This document shows, piece by piece, positions 1-7,308 of a stretch of DNA of 32,638 bases. A model generated the notes under the pieces. The model made no database searches, was not told the DNA's origin, and saw nothing but the letters and a program-made list of their open reading frames with translations. The position numbers and the translations under genes were made by a program. Each line of letters begins with the position of its first letter. Position 1 is the stretch's first letter. The stretch spans positions 1 through 32,638 of the forward strand of contig NZ_JANEZT010000024.1 of assembly GCF_025403405.1 (NCBI RefSeq), written 5' to 3'. The DNA comes from Frankia tisae (lineage in GTDB: Bacteria; Actinomycetota; Actinomycetes; Frankiales; Frankiaceae).

Positions 1-171
1 CGGGAACGGGTGGGAAAAGCGGTGGGAAAACCGTTGCCCGCGCCGCCCGCCACGCACCCATACCCGGACCGTTCATGGCGCGCGGCGGACGACATGTGGT
101 ATACGCCGGCACCGACCATCAACCCGACATCGGATGACCGGCGGGCGAACTGCCGGAACATCAGGCGGGCA
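1..171. other. left-edge sequence without a recognised gene
   Basis: I see no supportable gene here. A short near-repeat built on GGTGGGAAAA occurs twice in the first 30 bases. Open frames crossing this stretch on both strands extend into known genes in the wrong frame and look like GC-bias shadows. It may belong to the downstream side of a gene lying outside the window. Confidence 0.5.
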
Positions 172-408
172 TCAGGCCGCCCGATGCTTTCCGGGCGACG
201 GGCGGCGCAGCCGGCGGCGGTACCGCTCGAGCGCGGCGGGCAGCCCCTGCTGGACGAAGGTGTCGACCTCGTCCGGTTGGGCGTTGTCGAGGAAGCCCTC
301 CAGGCCCTTGCCCGTGTCGGCGGCGTTCAACGGGCGTTCCACCCGTTCCATCGCCAGCAGCAGGCCGAGAAGCAGCAGAGGAAAGAAGATCGCGGCAATG
401 ACAAACAT
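172..408 (-). CDS. small single-pass membrane protein of unknown function
   Basis: A 78-residue protein. Residues 2-19 form one hydrophobic segment (FVIAAIFFPLLLLGLLLAM); the rest is a charged tail ending in an Arg-rich stretch, so it is probably an N-anchored protein with a cytoplasmic tail. The start is supported by an AGGGGAG Shine-Dalgarno ending three bases before the ATG. A longer upstream extension of the frame exists but overlaps nth on the other strand and lacks a comparable ribosome site. It diverges from nth. M. tuberculosis also has a small membrane protein gene (Rv3675) divergent from nth, so this may be a positional counterpart; I cannot show homology by eye. Function is unknown. 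Confidence 0.72.
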   Translation of the reverse strand: MFVIAAIFFPLLLLGLLLAMERVERPLNAADTGKGLEGFLDNAQPDEVDTFVQQGLPAALERYRRRLRRPSPGKHRAA

Positions 409-512
409 GACTCCCCTATGGTGGCCGACGGGCGATCGGCGGGCGCACCGGGGGTAGGTGTGTCGCGCATCCGGTTGCCGGCGCCCGAGCCGACCACACG
501 GCATGCTCTCCG

Positions 513-1289
513 GTGCCAACCGAGCCGGATCGACCGGCGGATACGCTGCGAGACATGCCCGCCGACCTCGACACCGCGGCCGAGACACCGCTCGCGAAGA
601 CCCGGCGGGCCCGGCGGATCGTGCGCCTGCTGGGCGAGATCCACCCTGATGCCCACATCGCGTTGCACTTCGGCAACGCTCTTGAGCTGCTGGTCGCAAC
701 GGTGCTGTCCGCCCAGTGCACCGACAAGAAAGTCAACGAGGTCACACCGGCGGTCTTCGCCAGGTATCGGACGGCGGCGGGCTACGCGGCCGCCGACCGG
801 GCCGAGCTCGAGACCCTGCTGCGGCCGACCGGGTTCTTCCGCGCCAAGGCGAACTCGCTGATCGGCATCGGCGCGGCGCTCACCGAGCGCTTCGGCGGCC
901 AGGTCCCCGGCAGACTCGACGAGCTGACCACCCTGCCCGGTGTGGGCCGCAAGACGGCGAACGTCGTCCTGGGCCACGCGTTCGACACCCCGGGCATCAC
1001 CGTGGACACCCATGTAGGGCGGCTGTCGCGCCGCTTCGGGCTGACCACCCAGACCGATCCGGTCCAGGTCGAGAGCGACCTCGCCGCGCTCATCGAACGC
1101 CGGGACTGGACCATCGCCTCCGACCGCATGATCTTCCATGGACGCCGCTTCTGCCATTCCCGGCGGCCTGCGTGCGGCGCCTGCGCCCTGGCTCGGCTGT
1201 GCCCGTCGTTCGGGCTCGGTCCCACGGAGCCGGGCGAGGCCGCCAAGCTCGTGCGGGGAACACTCGCCGACGTCGAAACCTTGCGGTGA
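513..1289 (+). CDS. nth: endonuclease III (DNA glycosylase/AP lyase)
   Basis: Base-excision repair enzyme that removes oxidised pyrimidines and nicks the abasic site. The 258-residue protein carries the helix-hairpin-helix [14 protein letters not shown] with the catalytic lysine at K147, followed by VDTH with the catalytic aspartate at D165. The C-terminal [4Fe-4S] loop is intact with the C-x6-C-x2-C-x5-C pattern at C214, C221, C224 and C230. GTG 513 gives the longest frame; ATG 555, which drops 14 residues, is an equally credible start, and neither has a strong ribosome site. It heads an operon: its stop lies at the possible GTG start of the NUDIX gene, so coupled translation is likely. Gene order nth, NUDIX, marP matches mycobacteria. 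Confidence 0.95.
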   Translation: MPTEPDRPADTLRDMPADLDTAAETPLAKTRRARRIVRLLGEIHPDAHIALHFGNALELLVATVLSAQCTDKKVNEVTPAVFARYRTAAGYAAADRAELETLLRPTGFFRAKANSLIGIGAALTERFGGQVPGRLDELTTLPGVGRKTANVVLGHAFDTPGITVDTHVGRLSRRFGLTTQTDPVQVESDLAALIERRDWTIASDRMIFHGRRFCHSRRPACGACALARLCPSFGLGPTEPGEAAKLVRGTLADVETLR

Positions 1290-1294
1290 AGGAG

Positions 1295-2200
1295 ATGTCC
1301 ACGCATTCTTCCGCTTCCCCCGACTCGCCGTCCCCCGTTCCCCCGGACGCGACGGACTCGCCGGGTGACGCTGCGAACCCCAGGATCGCCAGCCCCGTCG
1401 AGGTCGCCAGCCCCAACGAGGTCGCCCGCCCGGCGGAGATCACCCGCCCACCCGCGGTGCCGCGCCCATCGGGCCCTGCCGACGCGGCTGCGGTCGCGGT
1501 CGCGGTCGCCGGTGTGCCCCCGCCGCCGTGGCTGCGCACCCTCGCCAGCCAGCTTGGGGACACCCTGGTGACCGGCCATACCCGCCCCGGCCCGCGGGCC
1601 GTCGACGCCCGGCGGGCGGCCGTGCTGATCCTGTTCGGCGCGGGCCCGGACGGGCCGGACGTCCTGCTGCTCGAACGGGCGGCCGAGCTGCGCAGCCACG
1701 CGAGCCAGCCCGCGTTTCCCGGCGGCGCGGCCGACGCCACCGACATCGACCGGGTCGACACCGCGCTGCGGGAGGCCGCGGAGGAGGTCGGCCTCGACCC
1801 TGCCGGCGTCGAGGTGCTCGCCGTCGCCCCGCCGCTGCACCTCCAGGCCAGCCACTACCTCGTGACCCCGGTGCTCGCCTGGTGGCACACCCCGTGCGCG
1901 GTCGCTCCCGTCGACCTCGCCGAGACGTCGTTCGTCTCCCGGGTGCCGCTGGCCGAACTCGCCGACCCGGCCAACCGGGTCATGCTGCGCTACGCCCAGA
2001 GTGACCTGCTCAGCCCGGCGTTCCAGGTGCACGGCATGCTGGTCTGGGGCTTCACCGCCGGCATCCTCGACATCCTGCTGCGGCTGGGAGGATGGGAGCG
2101 CCCATGGAACCACTCGGCGGTGGTCGACCACCCGCCCACACGGGCGATTCCCGCGGCGTCCCCACCGCCCCCGCCGCGACGCTCGCCGAGCACGCCCTGA
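1295..2200 (+). CDS. NUDIX hydrolase, CoA diphosphatase-like
   Basis: Probable NudL/CoA-pyrophosphatase-type NUDIX hydrolase. The core contains LLLERAAELRSHASQPAFPG, which resembles the UPF0035 signature (L-R-x-H-x-x-Q-x-x-F-P-G-G), followed by a NUDIX box ending REAAEEVGL at residues 159-167. This family cleaves CoA or related nucleotide diphosphates to 3',5'-ADP and a phosphopantetheine product; the substrate here is inferred. The first 75 residues are low-complexity Pro/Ala/Glu with repeats of the type 'ASPVEVASPNEVARP' and have no recognisable domain. ATG 1295 is used. GTG 1286 overlaps the nth stop codon (GTGA) and would suit translational coupling, because the GGAG preceding 1295 sits directly against the ATG. 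It corresponds in position to Rv3672c. Confidence 0.88.
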   Translation: MSTHSSASPDSPSPVPPDATDSPGDAANPRIASPVEVASPNEVARPAEITRPPAVPRPSGPADAAAVAVAVAGVPPPPWLRTLASQLGDTLVTGHTRPGPRAVDARRAAVLILFGAGPDGPDVLLLERAAELRSHASQPAFPGGAADATDIDRVDTALREAAEEVGLDPAGVEVLAVAPPLHLQASHYLVTPVLAWWHTPCAVAPVDLAETSFVSRVPLAELADPANRVMLRYAQSDLLSPAFQVHGMLVWGFTAGILDILLRLGGWERPWNHSAVVDHPPTRAIPAASPPPPPRRSPSTP

Positions 2201-2219
2201 CACCGAGAGGTACCGCCCC

Positions 2220-2684
2220 ATGACCTGTACCGCGGACCGCGACCAGGCGGCCCGCCCGGCGGAGAAGAGCTCGCCCCACCGGCGAGCGTCCCGTGCGGCC
2301 GCGCTGCTCGGACTCGTCCTCGCCGTGCTGCTGAGCGTGGCGGGCTGCGGCGGCGACGGCGGCGACAGTCCGTCGGCCGGCCCCACGCTGAGCGCCACCC
2401 GGGGCGCGGACGGCGTCCAGGTGTTCGCCGTCACCGGCCTGCCGAGCATGAAGTTCTCCGCCACGCAGCTGGTGGCGAAGGCTGGGAAGATCCGCATCGA
2501 CTTCTCCGTCGCGCAGGGCTCGCCGCCGCACAACTTCGTCGTCCCGCGTATCCCTGCCGCCCACACCAGCATCGTCTCCGCCGGTGAATCACAGAGCGTC
2601 ACTTTCGCGGTGACGCAGCCGGGGGACTACCCGGTGGTCTGTACCCTGCATCCCAACATGACGGCCACGCTGAAGATCATCTGA
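2220..2684 (+). CDS. cupredoxin-domain lipoprotein (type-1 copper)
   Basis: A 154-residue exported lipoprotein. An Arg-containing N-region is followed by a hydrophobic segment and a lipobox LSVAGC with the lipidated Cys at position 43, then a short Gly/Ser linker. Residues 65-154 resemble a small cupredoxin. The likely copper ligands are His104 (PPHNF), Cys141, His144 and Met147 in the C-x2-H-x2-M pattern. It probably acts as an electron-transfer or copper-binding protein on the outer face of the membrane. An AGAGG ribosome site nine bases upstream supports ATG 2220. It sits between the NUDIX gene and marP. In M. tuberculosis this operon instead carries a thioredoxin-like gene (Rv3673c), next to nth, so a different redox protein may occupy a similar niche. 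The physiological partner is not evident. Confidence 0.88.
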   Translation: MTCTADRDQAARPAEKSSPHRRASRAAALLGLVLAVLLSVAGCGGDGGDSPSAGPTLSATRGADGVQVFAVTGLPSMKFSATQLVAKAGKIRIDFSVAQGSPPHNFVVPRIPAAHTSIVSAGESQSVTFAVTQPGDYPVVCTLHPNMTATLKII

Positions 2685-2702
2685 GTCCGAGCAGACTCCG
2701 CC

Positions 2703-3887
2703 GTGCCCAACGTGCTCGACGTCATCCTGCTGCTGCTCGTCGTCCTGTTCGCGGTCTCCGGCTACCGGCAGGGCTTTCTGGTGGGTGCCCTGTCGTTCAT
2801 CGGTTTCCTGGGCGGCGGCGTGCTCGGCGCAAAGATCGCGAAACCGTTCACCGGGCTGATCGGTCAGGAAGGTCACGGCGCGCTGATCGGCCTGCTCGTC
2901 GTGCTCGGGCTCGCCCTGGCCGGCCAGGTCGCCGGCACTGCGGTCGGTGTCGCGCTGCGTGACCGGATGACCTGGCGGTCGGGGCGGGCCGTCGACGCCG
3001 CCGCCGGGGCGGTGCTCTCCGGGGTGTCGGTGCTGCTCATTGCCTGGCTGCTCGCGAACGTCGCCGACCGTTCCCCCTTCGAGTCACTCGCCCGATCGGT
3101 CCACGACTCCCGCGTGCTCGCGACGGTGGACGCCGGCATGCCGGACGGCGTCCGCGAGACCTTCGCCGACCTGCGCCAGCTCGCCGACGACAAGGCCTTC
3201 CCCGAGGTCTTCGCCCGCCTTGGAGGCGAGCGGATCATCGCGGCCGGGCCGCCGGACCCGGCCACCGCCCAGAGCGCCGGGGTGCAGGCCGCGGCGGCGA
3301 GCATCGTGAAGATCCGCGGCGTCGCTCAGGCCTGCGACCAGCGGGTCGAGGGATCCGGCTTCGTCATCGCCCCCCAGCGGGTCATGACCAATGCGCACGT
3401 TGTCGCCGGGGTCCGCCATCCCACGGTTGTGCTGTCCACCGGCACCGTGGCCGCCGAGGTCGTGGTGTTCGACCCGGACAAGGACATCGCCGTGCTGCGG
3501 GTGCCGGACCTGCAGCGCCCGCCGCTGCGGATACGGGCCAGCCCGCCGGCCGCGGCCGAGGAGCCGGCGGTCATCGCCGGGTATCCCCAGGACGGGCCCT
3601 ACACCACCGTCGCCGCCCGCGTCCGCAACCATCAGCGGGCCCGCGCGGCGAACATCTACGAGCACGGCACCGTGGTGCGCGACATCTACGCGGTTCGCGG
3701 CCAGGTGCTGCCCGGGAACTCGGGCGGCCCGCTGCTCGCCCCGGACGGGACCGTGCTCGGCGTGGTGTTCGCCGCGGCCATCGGCGACGACGACACCGGG
3801 TACGTGCTCAGCGCCGCCGAGGTCGCGCAGCCCGCCGCGGTCGGCAGCGTCGCCGTGACGCCGGTCAGCACGCAGGGATGCGACTGA
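2703..3887 (+). CDS. marP: MarP-type membrane serine protease
   Basis: A 394-residue protein. Residues 1-125 form a CvpA-like membrane domain of about four helices; residues 195-394 are a trypsin-like protease facing the outside. The triad is His232 (TNAHVV), Asp261 (KDIAVL) and Ser340 (LPGNSGGPL). Spacing matches M. tuberculosis MarP (Rv3671c; His235, Asp264, Ser343). The cysteines that form a regulatory disulfide there also have counterparts: Cys211 and Cys393, the penultimate residue. In mycobacteria MarP is needed for acid resistance and cleaves periplasmic substrates such as the peptidoglycan hydrolase RipA; the role here is inferred. GTG 2703 lies 18 bases after the cupredoxin stop, so co-transcription is expected. 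Confidence 0.93.
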   Translation: MPNVLDVILLLLVVLFAVSGYRQGFLVGALSFIGFLGGGVLGAKIAKPFTGLIGQEGHGALIGLLVVLGLALAGQVAGTAVGVALRDRMTWRSGRAVDAAAGAVLSGVSVLLIAWLLANVADRSPFESLARSVHDSRVLATVDAGMPDGVRETFADLRQLADDKAFPEVFARLGGERIIAAGPPDPATAQSAGVQAAAASIVKIRGVAQACDQRVEGSGFVIAPQRVMTNAHVVAGVRHPTVVLSTGTVAAEVVVFDPDKDIAVLRVPDLQRPPLRIRASPPAAAEEPAVIAGYPQDGPYTTVAARVRNHQRARAANIYEHGTVVRDIYAVRGQVLPGNSGGPLLAPDGTVLGVVFAAAIGDDDTGYVLSAAEVAQPAAVGSVAVTPVSTQGCD

Positions 3888-3933
3888 CGGCCGTCCCCAG
3901 TGGCCGCCGACCGGCGGGAGCGAGGGGAAGATC

Positions 3934-3955
3934 CGGCCCCCGCGCGCGGGGGCCG
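3934..3955. terminator. GC-rich palindrome between convergent genes
   Basis: A perfect 22-base palindrome with half-site CGGCCCCCGCG lies between the marP stop and the stop of the minus-strand hydrolase. It can form a stem on either transcript, so a bidirectional terminator is plausible. There is no downstream T-run, which is common in very GC-rich actinobacteria. Confidence 0.6.
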
Positions 3956-3965
3956 CGCCGACGCC

Positions 3966-4880
3966 TCAGGAGCCGAGCCAGGCGAGCAGTTCGGCGTTGA
4001 CGAGGTCCGGCGCCTCCTCGTGGGGAAAGTGCCCGACCTCGCCGAGCAGCTTCCACGTATAGGGACCGCTGACGTAACGACCGGACCCCTGAGCGGTGGA
4101 CGGCAGGAAGCAGCGATCGGCCGCGCCGTGGATCTGCAGCGTGTCAACGCGCAGCAACCGCCGCAGCTCGCCGGCGAACCGCGCCCCGTCCGGCCGGAAC
4201 ATCGACCGGAACATCCACCGGTGGTATTCCAGGGAGCTGTGCGCCACGCCGGGGATGCGCATCGCCGAGCGGTAACGCCGCTCCGCCTCGGCGTCGGGAT
4301 ACCCCGGGCCTCCCCACCCGCGTAAGAGGGCAGCGACCCGACCGGCGTCCCTGGCGACCAGAGCCCGTTCGGGTCGCCAGGGCAACTGAAAGCCCGCCAG
4401 GTAACGGCTCGCGGCGCCCTGGCCCCGGGGGTCCACCACGATCTGGTGCCGCAGCCGCAGCGGGTGCGGCATCGCCAGGACCGCGAGGCGACGGATGACC
4501 ATCGGATGGCGGGTCGCCGTAGTCCAGCCGAGCAGCCCGCCCCAGTCGTGGCCGACGATGACCGCATCCTGCTCGCCGAGCGCCCGGATGAGGCCGGCAA
4601 TGTCGTCGGACAGGGTGAACGCGTCATAGCCCCGCGGCGGCTTGTCGCTCGCCCCGTATCCGCGCAGGTCCGCAGCGACGGCGCGGTAGCCCGCGGCGGA
4701 CAGCGCGATGAGCTGGTGGCGCCAGGCCCACCAGAACTGCGGGAAGCCGTGCAACAGCAGAACCAGCGGGCCGCGGCCGAGCTCCGCGATGTGTAGCCGG
4801 GTGCCGTTGGCGGACACGTCCCGATGCCGCCACGGCCCGTCAATCAGGACGCTGGCGGGCTCGGAAACGGTGTCCTCCAT
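3966..4880 (-). CDS. alpha/beta hydrolase, epoxide hydrolase-like (EphE position)
   Basis: A 304-residue alpha/beta hydrolase. HGFP at residues 44-47 is the oxyanion-hole motif. GHDWGG places the nucleophile at Asp112, and an aspartate nucleophile is characteristic of epoxide hydrolases and haloalkane dehalogenases. Asp255 (HGAADRCFLP) and His284 (EVGHFPHEE) complete the triad. DLRGYGASDKP is also typical of epoxide hydrolases. It is convergent with marP, as ephE (Rv3670) is with Rv3671c in mycobacteria, so orthology is likely. The substrate is unknown. The ATG at 4880 is preceded by a small hairpin that contains the weak GGCAGG ribosome site. Confidence 0.88.
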   Translation of the reverse strand: MEDTVSEPASVLIDGPWRHRDVSANGTRLHIAELGRGPLVLLLHGFPQFWWAWRHQLIALSAAGYRAVAADLRGYGASDKPPRGYDAFTLSDDIAGLIRALGEQDAVIVGHDWGGLLGWTTATRHPMVIRRLAVLAMPHPLRLRHQIVVDPRGQGAASRYLAGFQLPWRPERALVARDAGRVAALLRGWGGPGYPDAEAERRYRSAMRIPGVAHSSLEYHRWMFRSMFRPDGARFAGELRRLLRVDTLQIHGAADRCFLPSTAQGSGRYVSGPYTWKLLGEVGHFPHEEAPDLVNAELLAWLGS

Positions 4881-4883
4881 CGC

Positions 4884-4898
4884 CTGCCAGAATGGCAG
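4884..4898 (-). promoter_or_regulatory. short inverted repeat upstream of the hydrolase start
   Basis: CTGCCA and TGGCAG arms separated by three bases lie 4-18 bases upstream of the hydrolase ATG. On the transcript the hairpin would include most of the only visible ribosome site. It may also be an operator. It is short enough to be chance. Confidence 0.3.
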
Positions 4899-5036
4899 AC
4901 CGCAACCTGCCGCGGACCGGCGGTGGTCGGCTGGGACAGGCGTGACCGGGCCGGCGACTTCCGTGCCGGCCCGCCCAGGAGGACCCCGCCGGTGTTCCGG
5001 CGACCCGGCCCAGCCATGGCGGTCAGAGCTGGGTGG

Positions 5037-5588
5037 TCAAAGCTGGGCGGTACCCCCCACGCCGGCCGGCACGGCCGACCCTGCCGTGTTCGCCTCGGCT
5101 GCCGTGTTCGCCCCGGATGCACCGTTCGCCCCGGATGCCGTGCCCGCCGGCGATGCGGTGCCCACCGGGGACGCCGGTGCCGCAGTGGGATTGCGCAGCC
5201 AGGAGATGTCGTCCCGGACGGTCTGGATGGTCCGTTCAGGCGGGGAAAGCCGACGGAACCTGCGGATCGCGAACAACGCCAGCAGACCTGCGACCACCAG
5301 GTACCCCGCCGCAGTGAGCAGATACGACCAGAACCGTTCGACGCCGGCCCAGGTGATCAACTCGCCGAGGAAGATCGTGACGGCGATCAGGGCGCAGAGC
5401 CCAAGCCCGGCCGCCACCGCGAGGAAGGCCACCCCGAGCGCGGCCGAGACGGCCTGCCGGGTCAGCTCGGCCTTGGCGAGGTTGATCTCTTGACGGACGA
5501 GCAGCGAGACATCGCGGGTGGCCAACGCCACCAGCTCGCCCAGCGAGGGCTCCCGGCCGTTGCGAGTATTTCCGGCAGTAGTCGACAC
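5037..5588 (-). CDS. phage holin family (DUF1469-like) membrane protein
   Basis: A 183-residue membrane protein. Residues 14-45 are an amphipathic charged segment (LGELVALATRDVSLLVRQE...). Two hydrophobic hairpin segments follow, at about 47-78 and 84-107, then a conserved-looking RRFRRLSPPERTIQTVRDDISWL region. This pattern fits the actinobacterial 'phage holin family' (DUF1469), which despite its name is a housekeeping membrane family of unknown role. The last 50 residues are low-complexity Ala/Gly/Ser/Thr with short repeats. The GTG start has an excellent AGAGGAGG ribosome site. It lies upstream of the epoxide hydrolase on the same strand with a 156-base gap, matching Rv3669-Rv3670. Confidence 0.88.
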   Translation of the reverse strand: MSTTAGNTRNGREPSLGELVALATRDVSLLVRQEINLAKAELTRQAVSAALGVAFLAVAAGLGLCALIAVTIFLGELITWAGVERFWSYLLTAAGYLVVAGLLALFAIRRFRRLSPPERTIQTVRDDISWLRNPTAAPASPVGTASPAGTASGANGASGANTAAEANTAGSAVPAGVGGTAQL

Positions 5589-5872
5589 TTTCGTCCTCCT
5601 CTGGCTCGCGACCTGACCGGTGTGGTCGGGACACGAGGCCCATCGCCCCGCCCAGGTGATCCGCGCCGGCGGCGGACCGGGAGACCCGACCGGAGACGCC
5701 CCGCGCGGACCCCTCGCCCGTCACACCGCCGACGCACCTCCCGGCGGCCCCTGCGCGGCCCGCCGCTCCTTGTCCTGATGCGCAGTCTCCCCCGGACGGA
5801 CGTCTCCGGGGGGCGAACGACGCGGCTGCGCCCGTGTGACGCCTTCGACGGCCGGCTTCGTAGCGACTTCGG
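5589..5872. promoter_or_regulatory. divergent intergenic region with a hairpin
   Basis: This separates the holin-family gene (minus) from the Fic-like gene (plus) and should hold both promoters. I cannot assign clear -35/-10 elements. A stem of CCCCCGGA (5789-5796) with TCCGGGGG (5805-5812) around an eight-base loop is the only notable structure. Confidence 0.4.
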
Positions 5873-6895
5873 GTGGCGCGGACGGGTACGGTGCCAACCG
5901 TGAATCCCCGCCCGTCCGGATCCGTCCTCGCCGCCGACCCGCTCGCCCGAGTCACTGCCCTGCCTGGGGTGCGCGAGGCTGCGGACAGGGCCCGCGCGGC
6001 CGTCGACACGCTTTTGCGGCACCGCGTCCTGCGCCGGCAAAGCGCCGAGGTGACTGCGGAGGCGTCCCTTCGGGTGGCTCGCGCCTCGGCCGCTTTGGAG
6101 GGGCACGAGATCAGCCTGGACGGGCTACGCGGCTACCTCTCGGGCGCTGGCACTGACGCGCCGCTCACCCCGGCCGCACCGAACCCGGCCGCGCAGTCGG
6201 CCCCGCCGGCCGGCGGCGAGGTTCCGGCCGCCCTGCTCCCTGCCGGCCTGCCCTCTCTCGCCACGCCTGCCCTCGACCAGCCCTCCCCCGTCGTGCTGGG
6301 AACAGTCCGGCTCTGTGCCGAGCTCGGGATGCTCGCGCCGGCCTGGGAGCGGGCGCCCCGCCAGGCCCTCGCGCGCATGCACGTCCTGTTGGGGCGCGGA
6401 TACCTGCCCGACGATGAGCTCGGCCGGCCCCGTGCCGACGCGGGCACCCGCGAGCTGCTCGACCCGCTGCGGCTCGGCCCGCCACCTCACTCGGTCGAGA
6501 CCTCGGTGCGGCTGGATGGCCTGACCGGGCTACTCGTCGCCCCGACCACGGCGCCGGCCGTCGTGGTGGCCGCAGTGGTACACGGGGAGCTGCTGGCGCT
6601 ACGGCCCTTCGGCGTGCTGGACGGCGTCATCGCCCGAGCCGCCGCCCGGCTGGTCCTCATCAGCCGCGGTCTGGACCCCAAGGCGCTGACCGCCACCGAT
6701 GTCGGACATCTGGAAGTCGACCAGGTCGATGACTCCGGAACGCCAATCCTCGGCTACCGCGACGCCGCCGCGGCCTACGTGAACGGTGGGGCACAGGGGG
6801 TCACGGCCTGGGTGCTGCACTGCGCGAGGGCCCTCGAACTGGCCGCCCGGGAGTCGCTGGCCATCTGCGAGGCACTCGGCCGCGCCGCCGCCTGA
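5873..6895 (+). CDS. degenerate Fic-like (pseudo-Fido) protein, often annotated as oxidoreductase
   Basis: A 340-residue protein from GTG 5873; GTG 5891 and GTG 5900 are alternative in-frame starts. I infer a Fic-like fold from three places. SAALEG at 72-77 fits the (S/T)xxxE(G/N) inhibitory helix motif. Residues 237-267 (HGELLALRPFGVLDGVIARA... to RG) align with the Fic core H-x-x-F-x-x-I-HPFxDGNGRxxR. A C-terminal Tyr...Trp helical region follows. The catalytic His is Arg244 and the GNG nucleotide loop is missing, so AMP transfer is not expected. A Pro/Ala-rich linker occupies 93-140. Similar proteins in this position in actinomycetes are commonly called oxidoreductases; I see no dinucleotide-binding motif to justify that. 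It precedes the Tad locus; function is unknown. Confidence 0.75.
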   Translation: MARTGTVPTVNPRPSGSVLAADPLARVTALPGVREAADRARAAVDTLLRHRVLRRQSAEVTAEASLRVARASAALEGHEISLDGLRGYLSGAGTDAPLTPAAPNPAAQSAPPAGGEVPAALLPAGLPSLATPALDQPSPVVLGTVRLCAELGMLAPAWERAPRQALARMHVLLGRGYLPDDELGRPRADAGTRELLDPLRLGPPPHSVETSVRLDGLTGLLVAPTTAPAVVVAAVVHGELLALRPFGVLDGVIARAAARLVLISRGLDPKALTATDVGHLEVDQVDDSGTPILGYRDAAAAYVNGGAQGVTAWVLHCARALELAARESLAICEALGRAAA

Positions 6896-6920
6896 TCAAT
6901 CCCGCGGTTTCGCCGCACCC

Positions 6921-6956
6921 CCGCGCAGGAGAGGCGTCCCGCGCAGGAGAGGCGTC
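6921..6956. repeat. two tandem copies of an 18-base unit
   Basis: CCGCGCAGGAGAGGCGTC occurs twice in perfect tandem just after the Fic-like gene, followed by a partial third copy (CCGCG). It is noncoding, and no further copies were noticed in the window. Confidence 0.85.
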
Positions 6957-7032
6957 CCGCGAGCGAGGGCATGCCCAGAACCCGCGTAACGCGTGGTTTG
7001 AGCCCGCCCGCTCTCGGGGTAGGCCCTGACAT

Positions 7033-7149
7033 GTCGGATCTAGTGGCCGCAGTGCCATCCGACCCGGTCTAAGACGGGAAGCCCCCATGTGGGCCATGTC
7101 CCGAGGCGGCCCTCGCACTCCCCCCTTGCGTGGGCCGCCTCCTCATTTT
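7033..7149 (+). ncRNA. probable 6C small RNA with intrinsic terminator
   Basis: This stretch lies in the 413-base gap before the Ssd/CpaE-like gene. In M. tuberculosis the 6C RNA B11 (ncRv13660Ac) lies directly upstream of the orthologue Rv3660c and on the same strand. Visible structure: a hairpin GTCGGAT/ATCCGAC (7033-7063); a second region with a CGGGA/TCCCG stem (7075-7103) holding a five-C run; and a long terminal stem GAGGCGGCCC/GGGCCGCCTC (7103-7112 with 7132-7141), extended by CGCA/TGCG, whose nine-base loop exposes six Cs (7120-7125). CTCATTTTC follows, as in an intrinsic terminator. Two C-rich loops are the hallmark of the 6C family, whose C loops pair with G-rich sites on mRNAs. The 5' end is uncertain; the core may begin near 7064. 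Confidence 0.78.
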
Positions 7150-7308
7150 CGTCGTCGGCATTTTTGTCATCGGCGCGGGTTCCCCGGCCGCGGGCCAAAA
7201 CCTCCATGACAGCACGGCGAGGCCCTGTGGAGGGCGCTCATCCACAGGGCCTGCTTCGGCGCATGGTGGGCCACGTCCTTCCCAGACCGACCGGGAATCG
7301 AGCCCACC

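Noticed and set aside
782-2602. Long minus-strand open frame (606 codons) opposite nth, NUDIX and cupredoxin genes
   Set aside because: Arg/Pro/Gly-rich translation without domains; it is a shadow of GC-rich plus-strand genes whose motifs are clear.
5037-5588. Prophage, suggested by the 'phage holin' family name
   Set aside because: No integrase, terminase, capsid or tail genes nearby; this family sits at the same conserved chromosomal position in mycobacteria.
6921-6956. CRISPR array
   Set aside because: Only two directly adjacent 18-base copies without spacers. The other arrays (12661-12804, 23774-23843, 27485-27538) are also spacerless tandem repeats, and no cas genes are present.
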